A stretch of 64,000 nucleotides of DNA from Hawksworthiomyces lignivorus (GCA_002917075.1 NTMA01000033.1:1-64000), one strand, 5' to 3'. Counted from the stretch's first letter, positions 12,639 through 26,349 are shown. Notes: a model not told the origin generated them from the letters alone. Numbers and translations: made by a program.

Positions 12639-15600
12639 TTACTCCTCCGCCTTCTCCTCGTCGGCAGCGCTGCCCTGCGTGGCCTCGTTGCCCTCGCTAG
12701 CCGGCTTGGCCCGGCTCTGCTCCTTCTCACGCTCGCCCTCGACGCTCGGGTCTGCGCTCTTGGGCAGGGCCTCATCGGGCACCAGGCTCTGCTTGGTCGA
12801 CTGGTCGACGCCCTCGACGTCCGGGTGCGGTGGCGCAACTGGAACGTCCTGGTCGTCGATCTCCACGCCATTCTCGTCGACTAGGCGCGTGCGCGTCTCA
12901 TACCGCGTCTTGAATTCGACCTTGCCCCGCAGCGCGGCAACCTGTTCCTCGTTGAGGATGTTGCCGTCCTGGTCGCGGTACTCGATGCGCTCCTCGCGCG
13001 ACAGGATGCGCTGGCCTTCAGGGGGGTCGGCCACATGGATGGGAGCCACAGGCGGATCGGTGTGCTTCTGCTCCGGCTCCTCCACTGGCTGCCCTTGCGG
13101 CTGCTCTTGAGCCTCGTTCTGCTGAGGCTGCTCCTGCTGCGGCTCTTGCTGCTGCTCCTGTTTCTGCTCCTGCTGCACCTGCTCGATCGGAATCTGGCCG
13201 TGCTCCCCGCCAGCAACCGGGACGTCAACAGGAGGGGCCTGCTGGACAGGTGGCGGGACGGCCGCAGCCGCTGTCGTGGGCGCCGCAGCCTGCGTGCGCA
13301 GCTTGTCATACGCCGCATACTAGCCAATGAGTCAGCAGCCGCCCGAAATGAACTTTTACAGGGAAACAGTACTCACCGAATCAAGGAACGTGTTGCAGTC
13401 CCAGTCCCAAGTGCTGAATAGCTGGACGCGCTTGCACTCGGCCTTGGTCCAGGCATTGCCGTAGGCCAGCGGCGCAAAGAGCGAGAAGACGACTGCAGAG
13501 AGCGCCAGGATGGTCAGGGCGCCTGCCTTGCCGGCAATCGGCGTGTTCTTGATGCGGAAAACACCGAAGCGGGCCGTGACAAAGTCGTAAATCTGGCAGA
13601 AGGCCATGATACCAAAGTACAGGGCCGGGAAGTAGTGGTGCAGGAAGAGCTGGCGCTCCATGAGGTAGAACGGGAAGTAGTGGAACGCCCAGCCCAGGAC
13701 CGAGGTGCCGATCTCGTAGTCGAAGCGCTTGAAGGTAGCATTGTCGTAGTCGTTGCAGCTGCGCTGCCACCGCAGAATGGCAACGCCCTTGAAGAGAACA
13801 TAGATGGCGACGGCGGCCGTGGCGCTCCACCAGATGAGAGGGTTGCCGATGAGGTAAATCTGGCGGTGGTCTTTGCCCCAGAAGTTGATGCCGCGGCGGA
13901 GGACAGGCCATGCGCTGGGGCGGGAGTCGTACGCGTGGGACTCAACCAGGCCAGCGTTGGTCTTCCACATGACTTCCTGGAGCTCAAAGAACTTGCCAAA
14001 GAAGCCGGGCTTGCGGTAGTTAACCTTCTCGGCGTCGGCGCCCAGCAGCGCGTGCTCGTTCGACTCCACGTACCACAAGCTGTTGGGCATGCTGCCACCG
14101 CGGGCGCAGGTAACCTCCTGCTGCTCGGACGCCCAGTCCGGGAGCTTCACCTTGTGTGAGAAGAGCACGCAGCCGGTCATGACATGGACGAGGCGGAACT
14201 TGGTCTCGATGGTGCGCAAGCGCTTCTTCGCCGCCTCGCCGTAGGACTTCTTCTTGACAATCTCGACGCGGAAGTAGTCGTTGGCGTCGCCGTCAAAGCC
14301 CTCGTAGCCATACGCGGACACTTCGTTCTGCCATTCAGCCTCGGTGACAGGCGGGCGCACGTCGTGCGAGTGCAGGCGGCGGTGGGTGGACGGGTGGAAC
14401 AAGCGCAGCACGGCACCATCAAAAATGTAGGGCATTTCGCCGCTCTCAGGCAGCGTGTTCCAGGCATTGGTGCCGTTGATGGGCTCGCCGGCGGAGTCGA
14501 GGGGCTGGGTCTGGTTCTCGAGGATCCAGATATTGTTGTGGTCCTTGTGGGGGTAGAGGGTAATCTGCTGCTGCTTGCTGCCAGTCGGGTACATGAGGGG
14601 ATGCGAATGCAGGTAACCGCCCTGGGTGTTGACGTGGCGAATAGTGACAGAGCTGCCCAACAGCACGTCGACGGGGGTGTCCTGCATGCCCTTGGAGTTG
14701 AGAGTAGCCTGGAACTCGGAGCTCATGAAGCCATCGCCATCGCCGGGGTTGACCAGGCACAGGAAATGGATACCAAACATGGCCATGTAGAAGGAGACGG
14801 GCACAATGATCAAGCAGAAGACGCGGGCCAGGAAGTGCTTGGACAGCAGCCGCAGCGTGACGGTCTTGGTGTCGCCAAGCAGCACCCACAGCTGGACAAG
14901 GGTGAGGGAGCCGACCCAGGCAATGGTGAACAGACCAACCCACTTGATGCTGACGGTGATGCCGAGGCCGAGACCGGTGTTGAAAAGCCAGAACCACCAG
15001 CTGGGCGAGAAAGCCTTCGAGGGGCCCAATTCATGCTGGTTGGTGAAGGCAGTGAACGCGAATGCGGTGAACGCCGTGGCAGCCATGAGAGGAGAATCGA
15101 GGAGAATCAGCCGAGCCTGAGTGAGAAGGCCATTTTCTGTGTGGAAGGCGGGAACGTCAGCAGACAGTCTCCAAAGACAGCAGAAGAAGGATTGCAGCAA
15201 GCAGCCAGAGGAGCAGAGCTTACCAAAAATGATCAGGCCGGAACCCATCAGGGCGGTCGTTGTCCGGCAGCCAGAAGATTTGAGAGTCAAGAACATGAGG
15301 GGCGCAAGCAAAATGCCGCAGATGGCTGGGAAGAGGCGCATGGCGACATACGGCACGCCGGGCTCAAGGTAGTCCTTGCCGATGTCCTTGAAGTCGAATT
15401 CGCCGTCGAAGCCGGCCAACCAGCCAGCCAGGGTGATGAGCAGCTTGGCCAGAGGCGGGTGAACGTCCATGAAAAACTTGCCCTTGATGTACTTGGAAGC
15501 GAAACCACCGAAGCTAGAAGAAAGAGCGAAAAGCAGATTAGCAAGGGGCAGAGCGAGGACGAGCTAGGGACAAATAGCAAACTTGTGACGTACTGGACCT

Positions 15601-15850
15601 CGTCGAATACGACGCTGCTCGGCTGGTAGATACGGAACAGGCGCACAATGGCAGCTAAAACAGTAATGCCCAGCATGGCCTGGAAGTCCGAGCCCGGCAG
15701 CAGGAAGACATCATTGTCTTCGACGCCGTGGGACGAGTAGTCGTCTGGGGGAGGGCCGGCAGATTTTTTGGATTTTGAAGATTTGCTCAGCGACGAGTAA
15801 GTCGTCGGTGTCGACGGCTGCGAACGGGCAGCGCTAGAATGGCGTGCCAT
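12639..15850 (-). CDS. PMT1: Protein O-mannosyltransferase, PMT1 subfamily
   Basis: Exons (coding order) 15850-15594, 15513-15234, 15136-13377 and 13320-12639; introns of 80, 97 and 56 bp; 992 residues. The enzyme transfers mannose from dolichyl-phosphate mannose to Ser/Thr in the ER membrane, usually as a PMT1/PMT2 heterodimer. Seen: a Ser-rich cytosolic start, the first membrane segment, the catalytic-loop VVFDEV acidic pair (about residues 80-85) completed across intron 1 into FGGFASKYIKG, VHPPLAK, multiple hydrophobic segments, three MIR-type repeats in the lumenal loop from about residue 335 (TIRHVNTQGGYLHSHPLMYP begins the first), then QEVMWKTNAGLVESHAYDSR and the HHYFPALYF membrane region. 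The last exon is a soluble Ala/Gln/Glu/Pro-rich tail of about 226 residues with SREERIEYRDQDGN, typical of fungal PMT1. Subfamily call rests on this tail and the MIR context. Confidence 0.95.
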
Positions 15851-18061
15851 GATGGGGGGTTGAAGAGACTTGGAAATACAGCTTCGTTCTGTAGAGGTTC
15901 GATTGTCAAGCTTGCAGGTCTGAATAAGTCGGGGGATCTGTGTTCAACGGCGGCTGTCTAGTTTAGAAGATCGTCATTTGCATTGAGAACCGGGGACAGA
16001 TATAGGTTGAGGCTTGATTGGATCGACGTTGCGTTGCCCGGCGGCTGGATCAGAGGTCGTGGCGGGTAAAAGACAGGTTGTTGAAGGGGGAAATTTTCCG
16101 AAAAAAAAAAAGAGGAAAGTAAGGAGAGTGAGAAAGTAGGCGGGAAACGTAAAAAAAGAGAAAAGGAAGTCTGAAAAGAGTGAAGAGAAAGTAAAGATTA
16201 AACCGGGAGGAGAATAAAAAAAATGTGAAGTTAAAAAAGAGAAGTTAGGAAGACGGGTTAAAGGAGAAGAAAAGAAAGCTCTCCTTCGGTCTGCTTCACA
16301 AGAGCGATGACACTCAACGAGAAGAGAGAGAAGAAAAAAAAAAAGAAGAGCGATCGAGATGTCGAGTTAAGACGATGATAGAAGAGAGGAGAGGAAGGGG
16401 GAGGAGAAGAAAAGAGAAAAAGAGAGGGAAAAGTAACACGCGTTTATTGCACGGCGATGCAACGTCTACCAGAAGAGCTCTCTCTGTGTCTTCTTTCGCT
16501 CTACGAACTAATAGTTAATAGTTCTGTGGTGCTCCTCGTCTTTCAGCCCCATTGGGGAAGGAGTGACCTAGACCTGGTTTTGGTGAAGTGGCCTCTTTTC
16601 ATCAGAAGCAAAGAAGAAAAGGGCGGGAAGGTACGTCCTCTGTGGGTTGAGTGGGCTAAGTGGGTTATGTAGTTATGCAGGGAGCTGCTGTGCCATTGGC
16701 CCAGAGCCGACACAAAATGTGGGACTCGCCCCTTACGCCGCTGCGCAAGCCTCTGGTATTGATGCTGTTTAGGGAGAGGTGCCCTGGTGCCCACTGGCAA
16801 ATACGAGCCTAGCGAGTTTTTGCTAGCTCTTCTAGGCCGATACCATGGTACCGCCAAGCCCTGTTTCTACCCGCCCGTTTGGCAGGTACCCTGCTAACCG
16901 ATGTCGTCTTTCTCGACCTTGTCCCTCTGCGTATAAGCATAACCCAATAATGCAACCAAATACTCCATGCGGTGCAGCAGCCAATAAATGTCGAGCCTGC
17001 CGTTCTATACGGAGCACTGCTCGTAAGATGCGGTTCGAGAAAGGAGTCTTTGTCTTTTCAGCTGTGGCAGTTTGATTAGCCATCTCCGAGAAGCACCCTT
17101 TTCTCGCCCGGCTCTGTTCCTGGTGTATGTGGGTGGCTTTCAGCCTCCCTTGCTAGCCAATACCCATCACCTCCTGTGGCGTTAGAGCGTGCTCTCGCTA
17201 GTCCTCTTGCATTTTCTTTTTTTTTCTCTTGTGAACAGATTGTCCAGTTTAAGCAGACTATCGTGATGAAAAATTGCTGTGGTTCCGCAGATGCAGGTGC
17301 GCCAGGCCCAGAGCAGCAGCGGGTTGATCGCCACTGTGCGGATGTGTCTCATCTATAGCTAGCTAAAATGTCCATCTCATAAGAGATGCTCCCTTTGTCG
17401 ATAGCATGTTTTAAGTTTTGAGATTATGTTGTTCATTTTTCACGACTACGGGCACGGGCACGGCAAAATACCAAAAAGTGCCAAGGGAGAAAAGAAAATG
17501 ATATTCTCAGACAAGGCGGTTCGCTGAAGCCAGCTAGCAGCCGTCGATTGTAAACAAAAAAGTAACAAAGGCAATAACGTAAGATGGCCAGCCTATAAGC
17601 CACCAAGTTTGCTCTCTCTTATGTGTGTGTGTATTGATAACACATATGTCGATGATAACAAAGACATCAACGACTAAACCAAAACGCCGTTCCCTACAGA
17701 ACATGCTGAATAAACGCCGGGCCATATGCAGAAATCCATGGGAATGCTCCCCCCAAAAAACAACCTTACTGATGAGGCTGTTCCATTTGGATTGTATCCT
17801 CCTCTGCTTTTCCCTCGTTCGACATCGGCTGCCTGCCGCATAAAAGCAGTCTGGCTCACTGTGACACCGAAAGAGAGAAAGCTACAGTGAAATAGTTATA
17901 GCAAAATAAATAAGTAAATAGAAACATGGGTGCAGAGCCGACAAAAGACAGTCGTCAAAATGAAATTGATATATAGCACAAAGGTGATATCCCTCCGTCA
18001 AATGGCCTCGAGCTCTCAGCCAGAACCAGATCCAGCCCGCTGTCGCTGAACGAAATGGTCA
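15851..18061. other. PMT1 upstream region and spacer
   Basis: 2.2 kb without a supported gene. From about 16090 to 16440 the + strand is almost all purine (CT-rich on the PMT1 coding strand), the same asymmetry seen before other genes. The remaining part up to the kinase stop shows nothing recognisable. Confidence 0.55.
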
Positions 18062-21000
18062 CTAACTCATACGTCCTATCGAATGCGAGTGGAGCCTGGG
18101 CGGCAGGTGGTCATGGCAGAAGATCTTCTGCCCATTGTAGCTAGTGGCGCCGGGCTTGGAAGCATCAATGGCATGGTTCGCCGTCGTCGTGGGCGGGGCC
18201 ATGGGGTCCTCATAGCACTCCTGTTGGCAACATTCGATGTTCCGCAGCCAGCGCAGATTGGCAATCTGGTCGATTGTCACACGCCGCTTCGGGTCCGGGT
18301 TGAGCATCTGGATAATGATGCGACGCAGAACTGGCGGGTTGACATAAGCATCAAATGCCATCACTTTCGGGTACGCGCCTTCGACAATGCTGTTGGGCTT
18401 GCCGTCGGTAGTAGGACCCGCAGAAACTACAGGCCTATCACCTGACGCGGTAGTGGGGCTGGTCGCGGGTTTGCCATCTGTCGTGGCGATAGTCGCTTTA
18501 GCGGCCGCTGCTTTCTCGTCGGTCAGCTCCTTCTCCCCGGCCTCCTTCTGGGTGACCTGTTTTTCGGTATGCTGCCTCTCCGTATCCTGCTTGTTGGCCA
18601 GATGCACGCTGTTCCACTTCTCCCAGCCGCGCAAGAGCGACGCATACTGCGGGTTGGGCTGACCAGGCCGCATGCGGGCCTCTGACCACAGCGGAGCGCC
18701 AAAAATTAGATGCAGCATCACAACAGCCGCCGCCCAGACGTCCAGCTTGCGCGGATCGTAAGCCTCCTTGGCCTCGAGCACCTCGGGCGAGATGTACGGC
18801 AGACTGCCGCAGATACCCGGCTTGCAGAGCCGTACGCTCTCGTCCATATTGCGTCCGCACTGGCCGCCTGCTTCACGGAGACCAGGATGAGTACCGCAAA
18901 AGATGTCAGACGCGCCAAAGTCGGTGATCTTGAGCTTGCTGTTGCTCGTGATCAGCAAGTTCTCGAGCTTGATGTCGCGGTGAGCAATGCCATGAGCGTG
19001 CAAATAGTTGAGACCCTGCACCAACTGCTTGAACAAACACTGGCGATCCTTCTCGCGGTCTTGGTGCGTCAGGTACTTCTTCTCTACCAAGCTATACAGG
19101 TCGCCCTCTTGACAATACTCCATGACATGGTTCCAGCGGCCGTGGTCAGAGCAAAGGCGAATAGTCTCGACAATGTTAGGGTGGTGCAGGCTCTTGGCGA
19201 TGCTGTACTCGCTCTTCACCTTCTTCTCGTACTCCTCGCGCGTCTCGCTCGACGACTTGCCGCGGAACTCCTTTACGGCATAGAGCTCGTCAGGGAAACC
19301 CTTGCGGTACATGAGCGTCACTTTGGACGTGGCACCCTTGCCAAGATGCCGGCGGTGGCGGCCCAGCATGTGCTGGTACTCGAACTCCTCGTGCAGATCA
19401 ACGACGTCCACAGTGAAATCGTCTGGCAGGCTGAGACTCATGCGACGGGCCTTCAAGCCGGTACCAGCCTCAGCAGGAAGAGCCCATGGTTCACCGCGAA
19501 TCTCGACCGGAGGGTTGTGGCTGCCGTGTTCAAAGCTGCTGGCACGGCGGCGATATTCCGTGCGCTTCGGCTTGATGTTCTTGCTCTTCCGGTTGCCCAA
19601 GGGACCAGAAGAACCCGTCACAATATGGATCGCGTTGTGGATGCTGAGACCGGTAGAGGCACGCTGGCGGTGCTTCTTGCTGTCATTTTGGAGGAAATCC
19701 TCCTGGGTTGGCATGGCAGCCTGAGCTTCCCGCGCTTTGGTAGACGGGGCAGAAGAGCTCGTGCGGGGATCAGTACCAGTGCCAGAAGCGACACCCGCCT
19801 CGTGCTTGGGGTCGATGACCATTTCGAGAGGTGGCGAGCCTGGCGAGGGCGGCGAATTGGACTGTGTCGTAGCCAGCGAGCGATGCATCGACCAGCGGCG
19901 GCTCGGGGTCTTGCGGTGGTTGCTGCCGGTGGCGGCCATCTCGACTAGGTTCGAGTCCGATGCGGCCGTGCCATAATCTGGCATGCCAAATACAGCCTTG
20001 TCGGTATGCGAGTTGCTGCGACGGAAAATGTTGGACATTGTGCGCTTGAAGCTGCTGGTGGACGCGCTATTGCGGGACGAACGGCGAGTCTGGCTCGGGC
20101 TTGGCGGGGTTTCGGTGTATTGGGCTGAGTTAAAAACAGTGATGCTGCTTGCTTCCGTGGCCGTGCCTGGGCCGCTTGAGCTACCAGTAGGCGCGTTAAT
20201 CAAAAAGGAGCCGTTTACGGCTGTGGTTGGCCGAGTTGCAGGCGTTTCTGGGCGAGCAGTCGACTGTCCCGGAGCTAAGCCAGTGGTAGACAGCGGCGGC
20301 GGGAGATGCTTGGCCGCCTTCGATATGGGCGCTGACTTTGAGAATGGAGCACTGTCGCTAGCAAGATGCGGAGTGTTGCTGTCGCCGTTGGTCGAAAAGC
20401 TGCTGGACTGGCGCTGATGCCGCGGGTGTCTCTGGTTCGAGTGCTTGTGTCCGTGATGCGACTGCGGCTTGTGCTGGGTTGCAGGCTGGGTTGGGATAGC
20501 AATGGGGAGGGTTACGGGAACCGTGCTAGAATCAGTCTTGGTCTGAGTAGGTTCAGGCACGGGTTCGACCGAATGGAAGCCTTCTCGGGAATCACGGCCG
20601 CTCACAGGCGTAACTGGTTCGTTTGGTGTGTCGTAGTCGGTTTCATCACTCTCTTCGGGAATGGTATCGTGAACCTCGACTTCAGAAGTTGGGAATTGGC
20701 GGGGAGGAGAAAGAGAGGTCGCAGAGAGAGGCGAGGTGAGAGGAGAGGAGAATGAAGCCGCAGCAAGGAGGGCAGGAGAGGTAGAAGAGGGAGACGAGGA
20801 AAGCAAAGAATTTGCAGCAGTAGTGGTCTTGGTGGTGGTAGTGGTGGTAGTGGTGGGCAGGATACCCTGGGGGCTGCTTGGCTGTTGACCAAACGAGTGA
20901 TCCCGAGCCTGCTCCTTAAAGCGCTCGTCGGAGCGATTGTCGGAGAACTGGTGCTGCGATTGGCCACTGGTGGTCTGGGGCGAAGCTTGGCGGGGATTTG

Positions 21001-21389
21001 TCTGGGACGGGCTCAGATCTTCAGACGACGGATGTTGCGGTGGCTCGCTGTCGGCGTCGTCGCTATCTGCAAGTGTGTGTTAAAAAGAAAAGGCACACAA
21101 ATAAAGAAAAGCGAGCAGAACGAGGAATTGAAGGAGAGAAATATGGCGTGAAGAGCAAAACAAAAACGGAGAAATAGAATGCAAAGGAAAAAGAAAGAAA
21201 TGATTTATTACAGCGCGAATAACAATAACAAATCAAAGATCCAGTAAAAAAAGGACGCAGATAGTACTGACAGCAAAGCAGAGGCAGCTGATAAGGTGAA
21301 GGGGAAAGAGAAGAGGGCAGGAACGTACCTAAAAGTCCAGTTGATTGGATAAGCGTGGGAGCCACGGCGGTCGCGACTGCTGCTGCCAT
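18062..21389 (-). CDS. HAL/SAT4-family serine/threonine protein kinase
   Basis: Two exons, 21389-21329 (61 bp) and 21066-18062, with a 262-bp intron; 1021 residues. The splice joins ..STGLL to DSDDADSEPPQ in frame. Family kinases (yeast Hal4/Sat4, Hal5, Hrk1) control potassium and nutrient transporters at the plasma membrane. Seen: about 590 residues of Ser/Thr/Pro-rich low-complexity sequence with clusters of RRxSS-type phosphosites, then a kinase domain: glycine loop LGKGATSKV (about 596), VKEF lysine (about 619), HRDIKLENLL (about 716), DFG (about 736), CGSLPYISPEV and DVWAAAVVML. A Lys/Thr/Ala-rich insert of about 70 residues interrupts the C-lobe before AYPKVMAFDAY. All catalytic residues are present. 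The long interval upstream is CT-rich on the coding strand and may include a long 5' leader. Which HAL/SAT4 paralogue this is cannot be told by eye. Confidence 0.92.
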
Positions 21390-24300
21390 TGTGAACTACG
21401 GTGGAAGGGAAGCGGCGAGGGAGCGAAAGACCAAAAAAAGAAACCAAAAATAGAGAGTAATAAAACAATAAAATAAGCCAAGAGGTATCGAGATTCCAGA
21501 ATGGAAAGGTGCTGGTGCCGTTTCTACAAAGATTGCGACGGATTCGGCCCTGCTGGTCGTGATGATCTCTGTGGCGATGGTACACGGCAGGTGGCGAGGT
21601 GAGTGACCCAGATGAGACAAACAAGGTAGCCACGAGGTGGTGGTTGCTTCCCTCAGTTGGACAGCGACAGCAACTGCGACAGCAACTGCGACGGCGCCAG
21701 GTGCTTTGTTCCTTCCCTGTGCAGCGTGGTTGGCTGTGTGGATTAGGGCGGTAGCTCCGAGGCGGCTTTATGTAATAATGGCAGCGGGAATACGTGAGAA
21801 ACAATGAAAATGGGAGCGCAAGGCAAGCGACGTCAGATCGGCTACGCTGTTCCGGAGGAGGCGGATTGCTGGCTGAATAGTGACCTGCAGGCGGGCTGAA
21901 GAAGCATTGTTAGTTCATGTGGCTCTCGCTTGCGTGGTTACTGGTGGTGATTGGCAGTGGCAGCTAGTGACTTGTAAGGGACGCGCTGGGCTAATGGGAG
22001 CGAGCGGCAACGGGCAGGTTCAGTGGATGTAATTGGGTGAATGACAGGAACAGTAATAGAAATTGGCAGCAGCGGCTTTTTAGTGGACTTCGGCGTATTT
22101 GTGTAATTGCTTCTTAGTGCTTGGAAGGGGAAGGCAAAAATCGGGGCTTCCGCTAGCCGGAGATAAACAGGTTCCGAGATGGCAGATTTAGAGGTGAAAG
22201 TTGGAACTGACGGAAGAACTAGGTGGGAATACATGGGAATAGAAAAAACAAAGAAGGAAGGTATGACGGTAAGCGTAGAAACGGAGAATCAGGGAGAAAC
22301 AGCCAACGCAGTTGCAAAATGAGACACGTGAAAAAAATTAAAACATGAGAAAAAAAGAAAAAGAGAAAAAGAGTGAAACCAGGAAAAGAGGGTGGGAGAA
22401 ATCAAGAACGGCGGGCTGCCGCTGGTGCAGGGCAATTCTTATAGACGATGCCAAGAAGGAAAAAAAAAAAAAAAAACAGCTCGAGAAAATCGACTAGGCG
22501 AAGGAATTGGAAGAGGAGATGGTGATGGTCGAGGATTGCAGAATCGGGAAGGCAGGACAAGAGTTTGATATGAACACTCGTTCTTGGCAGCTCGCTTCTC
22601 TGTGGGTAATTCTGCGGGTGTACTCGAGGATTCGCATATTTCGTGAGAGGGGGGAGAGGGCCGCAGCCTTGGCAGGCGTAACGTACCTGGCAGCCAGCGA
22701 GAGATATCCGTTAATTGGAAGAAAGAAGAAGTCGGAAAAAGAAAAAAGTTCCAGTCGAGAGCACGCCAAGTAACCAAGACAAAGCACGACTTATACGAGT
22801 GCGTGTGAAGCGGGCGGGGTTCTTTGTCGATGGCAGAGAAGCATAGACGCAAACAGGCGAAGCTCGAGTTTTGAAGGCCGTAGACGAGGACAACATAAAA
22901 TAGGCGTAGACAATCGAGGTAAGGAAAGGAGAAGGAGAAAGATGAAAATAAGTAAATAAGAAAGGAAAAAAAAAAGAGGAACCAGAGAAACAGAACTAAG
23001 AGGGTCCAGATTTAAGGAGGAGAACATGAGGGAAAAAAGAGACGAGAAAATCTTGGGGATTTTGGGTTTTATGAATGCCGTAGTGATCTACTAAAATGGC
23101 TTAGAAGAATTTTTTGTGCATCTCAAATTTGATCCAGTTCTCCAGATAGCTGTTGGTTCGGTCGCAGCATCGCAAATAAAACGAAACAAGAAAGAATCCA
23201 TCAGAAAAGAGCGAGGTATTTGCGAAGTAGCGCCTGCGGTCCACAGGAGTCGCTGGCTACTGGCGTCTACAACCTTAGTATCATCTACGATACGCCTGCC
23301 AACGGAGGCGGCATTTTTTTGATTTGAGCGAAGGGGGGGGATGTGGGTTTGGTGTGGACATTGTCGCTGTGCGTCGCTTTGCCTATACTTACTCGTTGTA
23401 GCAAAGCTAAAAACTGGAGAAAATCTACACGGCAGAACTAGAGGTTGAACTAGGATGGGAGTGCGCGCAGAGTGGAGTTCTGCACAGTATGGAGTATTAC
23501 AACAGAGCAAGAGATTTGTTGAGCGGGCGTGTGCGCGTGTGCGCAGCAGAATGTGTGCTTTGTGCGTGCGTGTTTGGTTCATAACTGCAGCTCTCGGCCG
23601 GGAGGAATTGGGGAGCTGATGGCAGATTTTGAAGCCTTTCTCTGCACACTCGTGGCCCATTGTCGTTCGCCTGCACATCGCTAAAAATCTAGATTCTCTC
23701 ATGCTTGTGCTTGCCAATTCTTCGTCTACAAAAGCGGTTACTCGTTCGTCTAAACTCTTTTCCCAGACGAAAGTACTGCGCAGTTTCTTTTCCGTTACAT
23801 GGAGGGGATGAGCAGCAAGATCGTGTCTACGATTTCTTGGGTATTTTTGTTGACGTGCTGTGTAAACGAGAGGGGGAAAAGTAGTGAGGAGTGAGAGAGT
23901 GTGTGTGCACAAGTAAGCAAAGATGTCAGGGAGAGAAAGAGGGTGTGAGTGTGTCTGCTGAGGGAAAATGGGAACCGGAATAGCCGCCTTGGGGCTATCC
24001 GGTCGTACGCATCTTATGTATGATATGCGTGTATGTGCATTTTGCACGAGGGAATTAAGACGAGAGCACGAAACTGGCCAGCTAGTGAGAAGAGAGGGAT
24101 GGGCCTGATCCTGACCGCAAGAGAACAAAATGAACGACGCGAGGCGGCGGGCGAATTACAATTTACGCTTCATTTTTATGCTTGTCCTTGGCTTGACCAT
24201 CTTCCGCCGAATCCTCGGGAAAGGCGGAGCACGGAGATGACGGATATGCGCTGAGAGAGAGGCCGACTTTAGGTCGTCGAAAGACGAGCGCGCGAAGATG

Positions 24301-25127
24301 CTCATTTCGCCAGCAGATGTCTCACATATTGTTTTCGTATTGCAGCCTCCTGGGCGCTGCGTGCTGTTTCTCCTAATACAGGCAGGTAAAATAACATATG
24401 GGGCCCCCTCCTGTGCGATTTGCATAGCAGGCGATGCAGAAAGACTCGCTGCGGGGCGGATCCAGTGCGGACCTTTGGCGGGGCACCCCCCCAAGGAGAT
24501 TGACAGAACTTGCCGCATCAGTATGTACAGGGGCGACGGTGGCGCTGCAGGGGTGGGCAGGCATTTACGTGAGCACAGTAGGTAAAACCAAAGAGATAGA
24601 CAAGACAGGCGTTATTCCTGTTTTGCGCATTCTAAATATCTGCTTTTTTGGCGTTGTATATTTCAATGGCCTGGCTTTCTGCCAATTCGGGGTGCATTAC
24701 TCGCCTGGTTCATAGGTACTCGCACAGAGCATGTACATACGTGTATTGTCTCTCCCCTCATCACTGCCGTTTCAAGATCCCCTTGCTGTCGCTCTGCCGA
24801 AGCTCATCTGGCTGAATCTGCTGCAAGCAATATACTCCGAACAGACCGAGAGAAAAACAAATACAGGAAGAATATGAAGAATATTCTTTTCATATAGGCT
24901 TAGCTCCTGGATCCCCAACGGCGCAGGCTCGGCTGCTGCTATAAGCATGCTGCTCTCTCCTCTTGACTGCTACTATTCGCAGGCACGGAAATGAAATTCG
25001 AATGGGGCTCTCCGTTGTACTCCGTACACACACTTGGAGTGCTTCAGCTTCTGGGCGCAGGGCGACCTGACCTGCTGTATTTTCGTAGGCGCTGAGGCGA
25101 GAGAAGGCTGGAATTGCGGCCGCGAAG

Positions 25128-25192
25128 GATGCTGCTCTCCCAATTGGCTAACACGGGAAGACGGCACAAATTGCTTTTGGGAGAGCAGCATC
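25128..25192. repeat. Perfect 16-bp inverted repeat with 33-nt spacer
   Basis: Positions 25128-25143 (gatgctgctctcccaa) and 25177-25192 (ttgggagagcagcatc) are exact reverse complements. Transcribed from either strand this would form a stable hairpin; the loop contains AACACGGGAAGACGG. Flanks are not symmetric beyond the 16 bp, so it is not part of a longer terminal inverted repeat that I can see. Confidence 0.85.
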
Positions 25193-26349
25193 TCTCGAAA
25201 GGTACAGTATGTAATGACTACGGAGTACACCCTGGATGCACTAGTCGTAGGGGTTCCCCTAAGCCTACGCTCAATAAGTCGGTGTTTTGCATGTCTCTTC
25301 ACTAACGCTACGCTGTACCGATACGGAGAGTGCGCTCTCGCAATGCGAAAAACCGCTAAGCACACGACGAATTACAGATATCTCGAACAAGCGAAAAAGC
25401 GGGCCAGTATCTCCACTTTTCCTCGCGCTTCGCTCTTTCTCTGTTTCCCCGCCCTCCGTTCATAGGGATTTACCTATGACGTCCCATTGGACAAGCTTCG
25501 AATTACACCAGAAAACGCCGACATTGAGCACGAGTGCAATAAGCCCGCTGCTCCATTCAGCAAGCAAGCGACGAGAGACCCTCCTTCTCTCATCTAAGCA
25601 GGCAATGGGCTGCTTCTGTTTGTTCGAGAAAAGCCCGCCCGCCGGCTTTGCAAATCAGGGTCTTCCCTTCCATCGCGGCAGACTAGCCTCTCGCATTCCA
25701 ACCAGGACGCCTGGCTGGACGGCCTGGCTGCGTCGTAGTGTGGTTTTCTTTTCCCTAGTCGCAGTTATCTCTCCGCGCACTACTTGCCTCGTTCGAGCTT
25801 TATTTTTGTCCCTCGAGCTGCTTGGTTGTTTGGTTCAGGAGCGATCCGATGCGGCACATGGGTGGGTCTGGTGATTCGGTTGGCGTAGAAGGGAGTCGTG
25901 AGCATTAAGCATTGTCGATGTTTGATATTGACGGCAGGACCAAGCAAGAAACAAAAGGACCACACAGGCGCACGGAGACGCAGAGTCAGAAGGGGATTAG
26001 AGCGGGCAGGGCCCTGCGAGTGCGATCAGCAGCAAGCTGGTTCATCGTCTCACGGACGCCGCCTGAAGCGCTCTGGAACTCCTCCTGGCTGTCTGCGCCC
26101 CAACGGCATGGAACATGCCCGTCAATTAATGAATGTCAGATGCAGATGATTTATTTTGGTCCAGCAAACGACGAAGGACGGTCCTGTGACTTTGGTCGCT
26201 GTGTGTGTTTCCTTTGCGCTACTATCTATCTGCCCTTCGATTTCCGAAACTTTCCGTCCGTGGGGGGTTGACGATGGCACTGGGTCAAAGAGGATTTGGC
26301 TTCCAGTTCTTTCATATGCACGCGTCAGAAAACAGTAACGGGCGATTAG

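Noticed and set aside
14184..15629. Forward frame of 481 codons
   Set aside because: Antisense shadow of PMT1, caused by its codon bias; it runs across the PMT1 introns without any domain.
18710..19948. Forward frame of 412 codons
   Set aside because: Antisense shadow of the HAL-family kinase exon.
25287..25874. Forward frame of 195 codons in the gene-poor interval
   Set aside because: Begins with a non-ATG codon, shows no family resemblance, and is comparable to other chance frames nearby.
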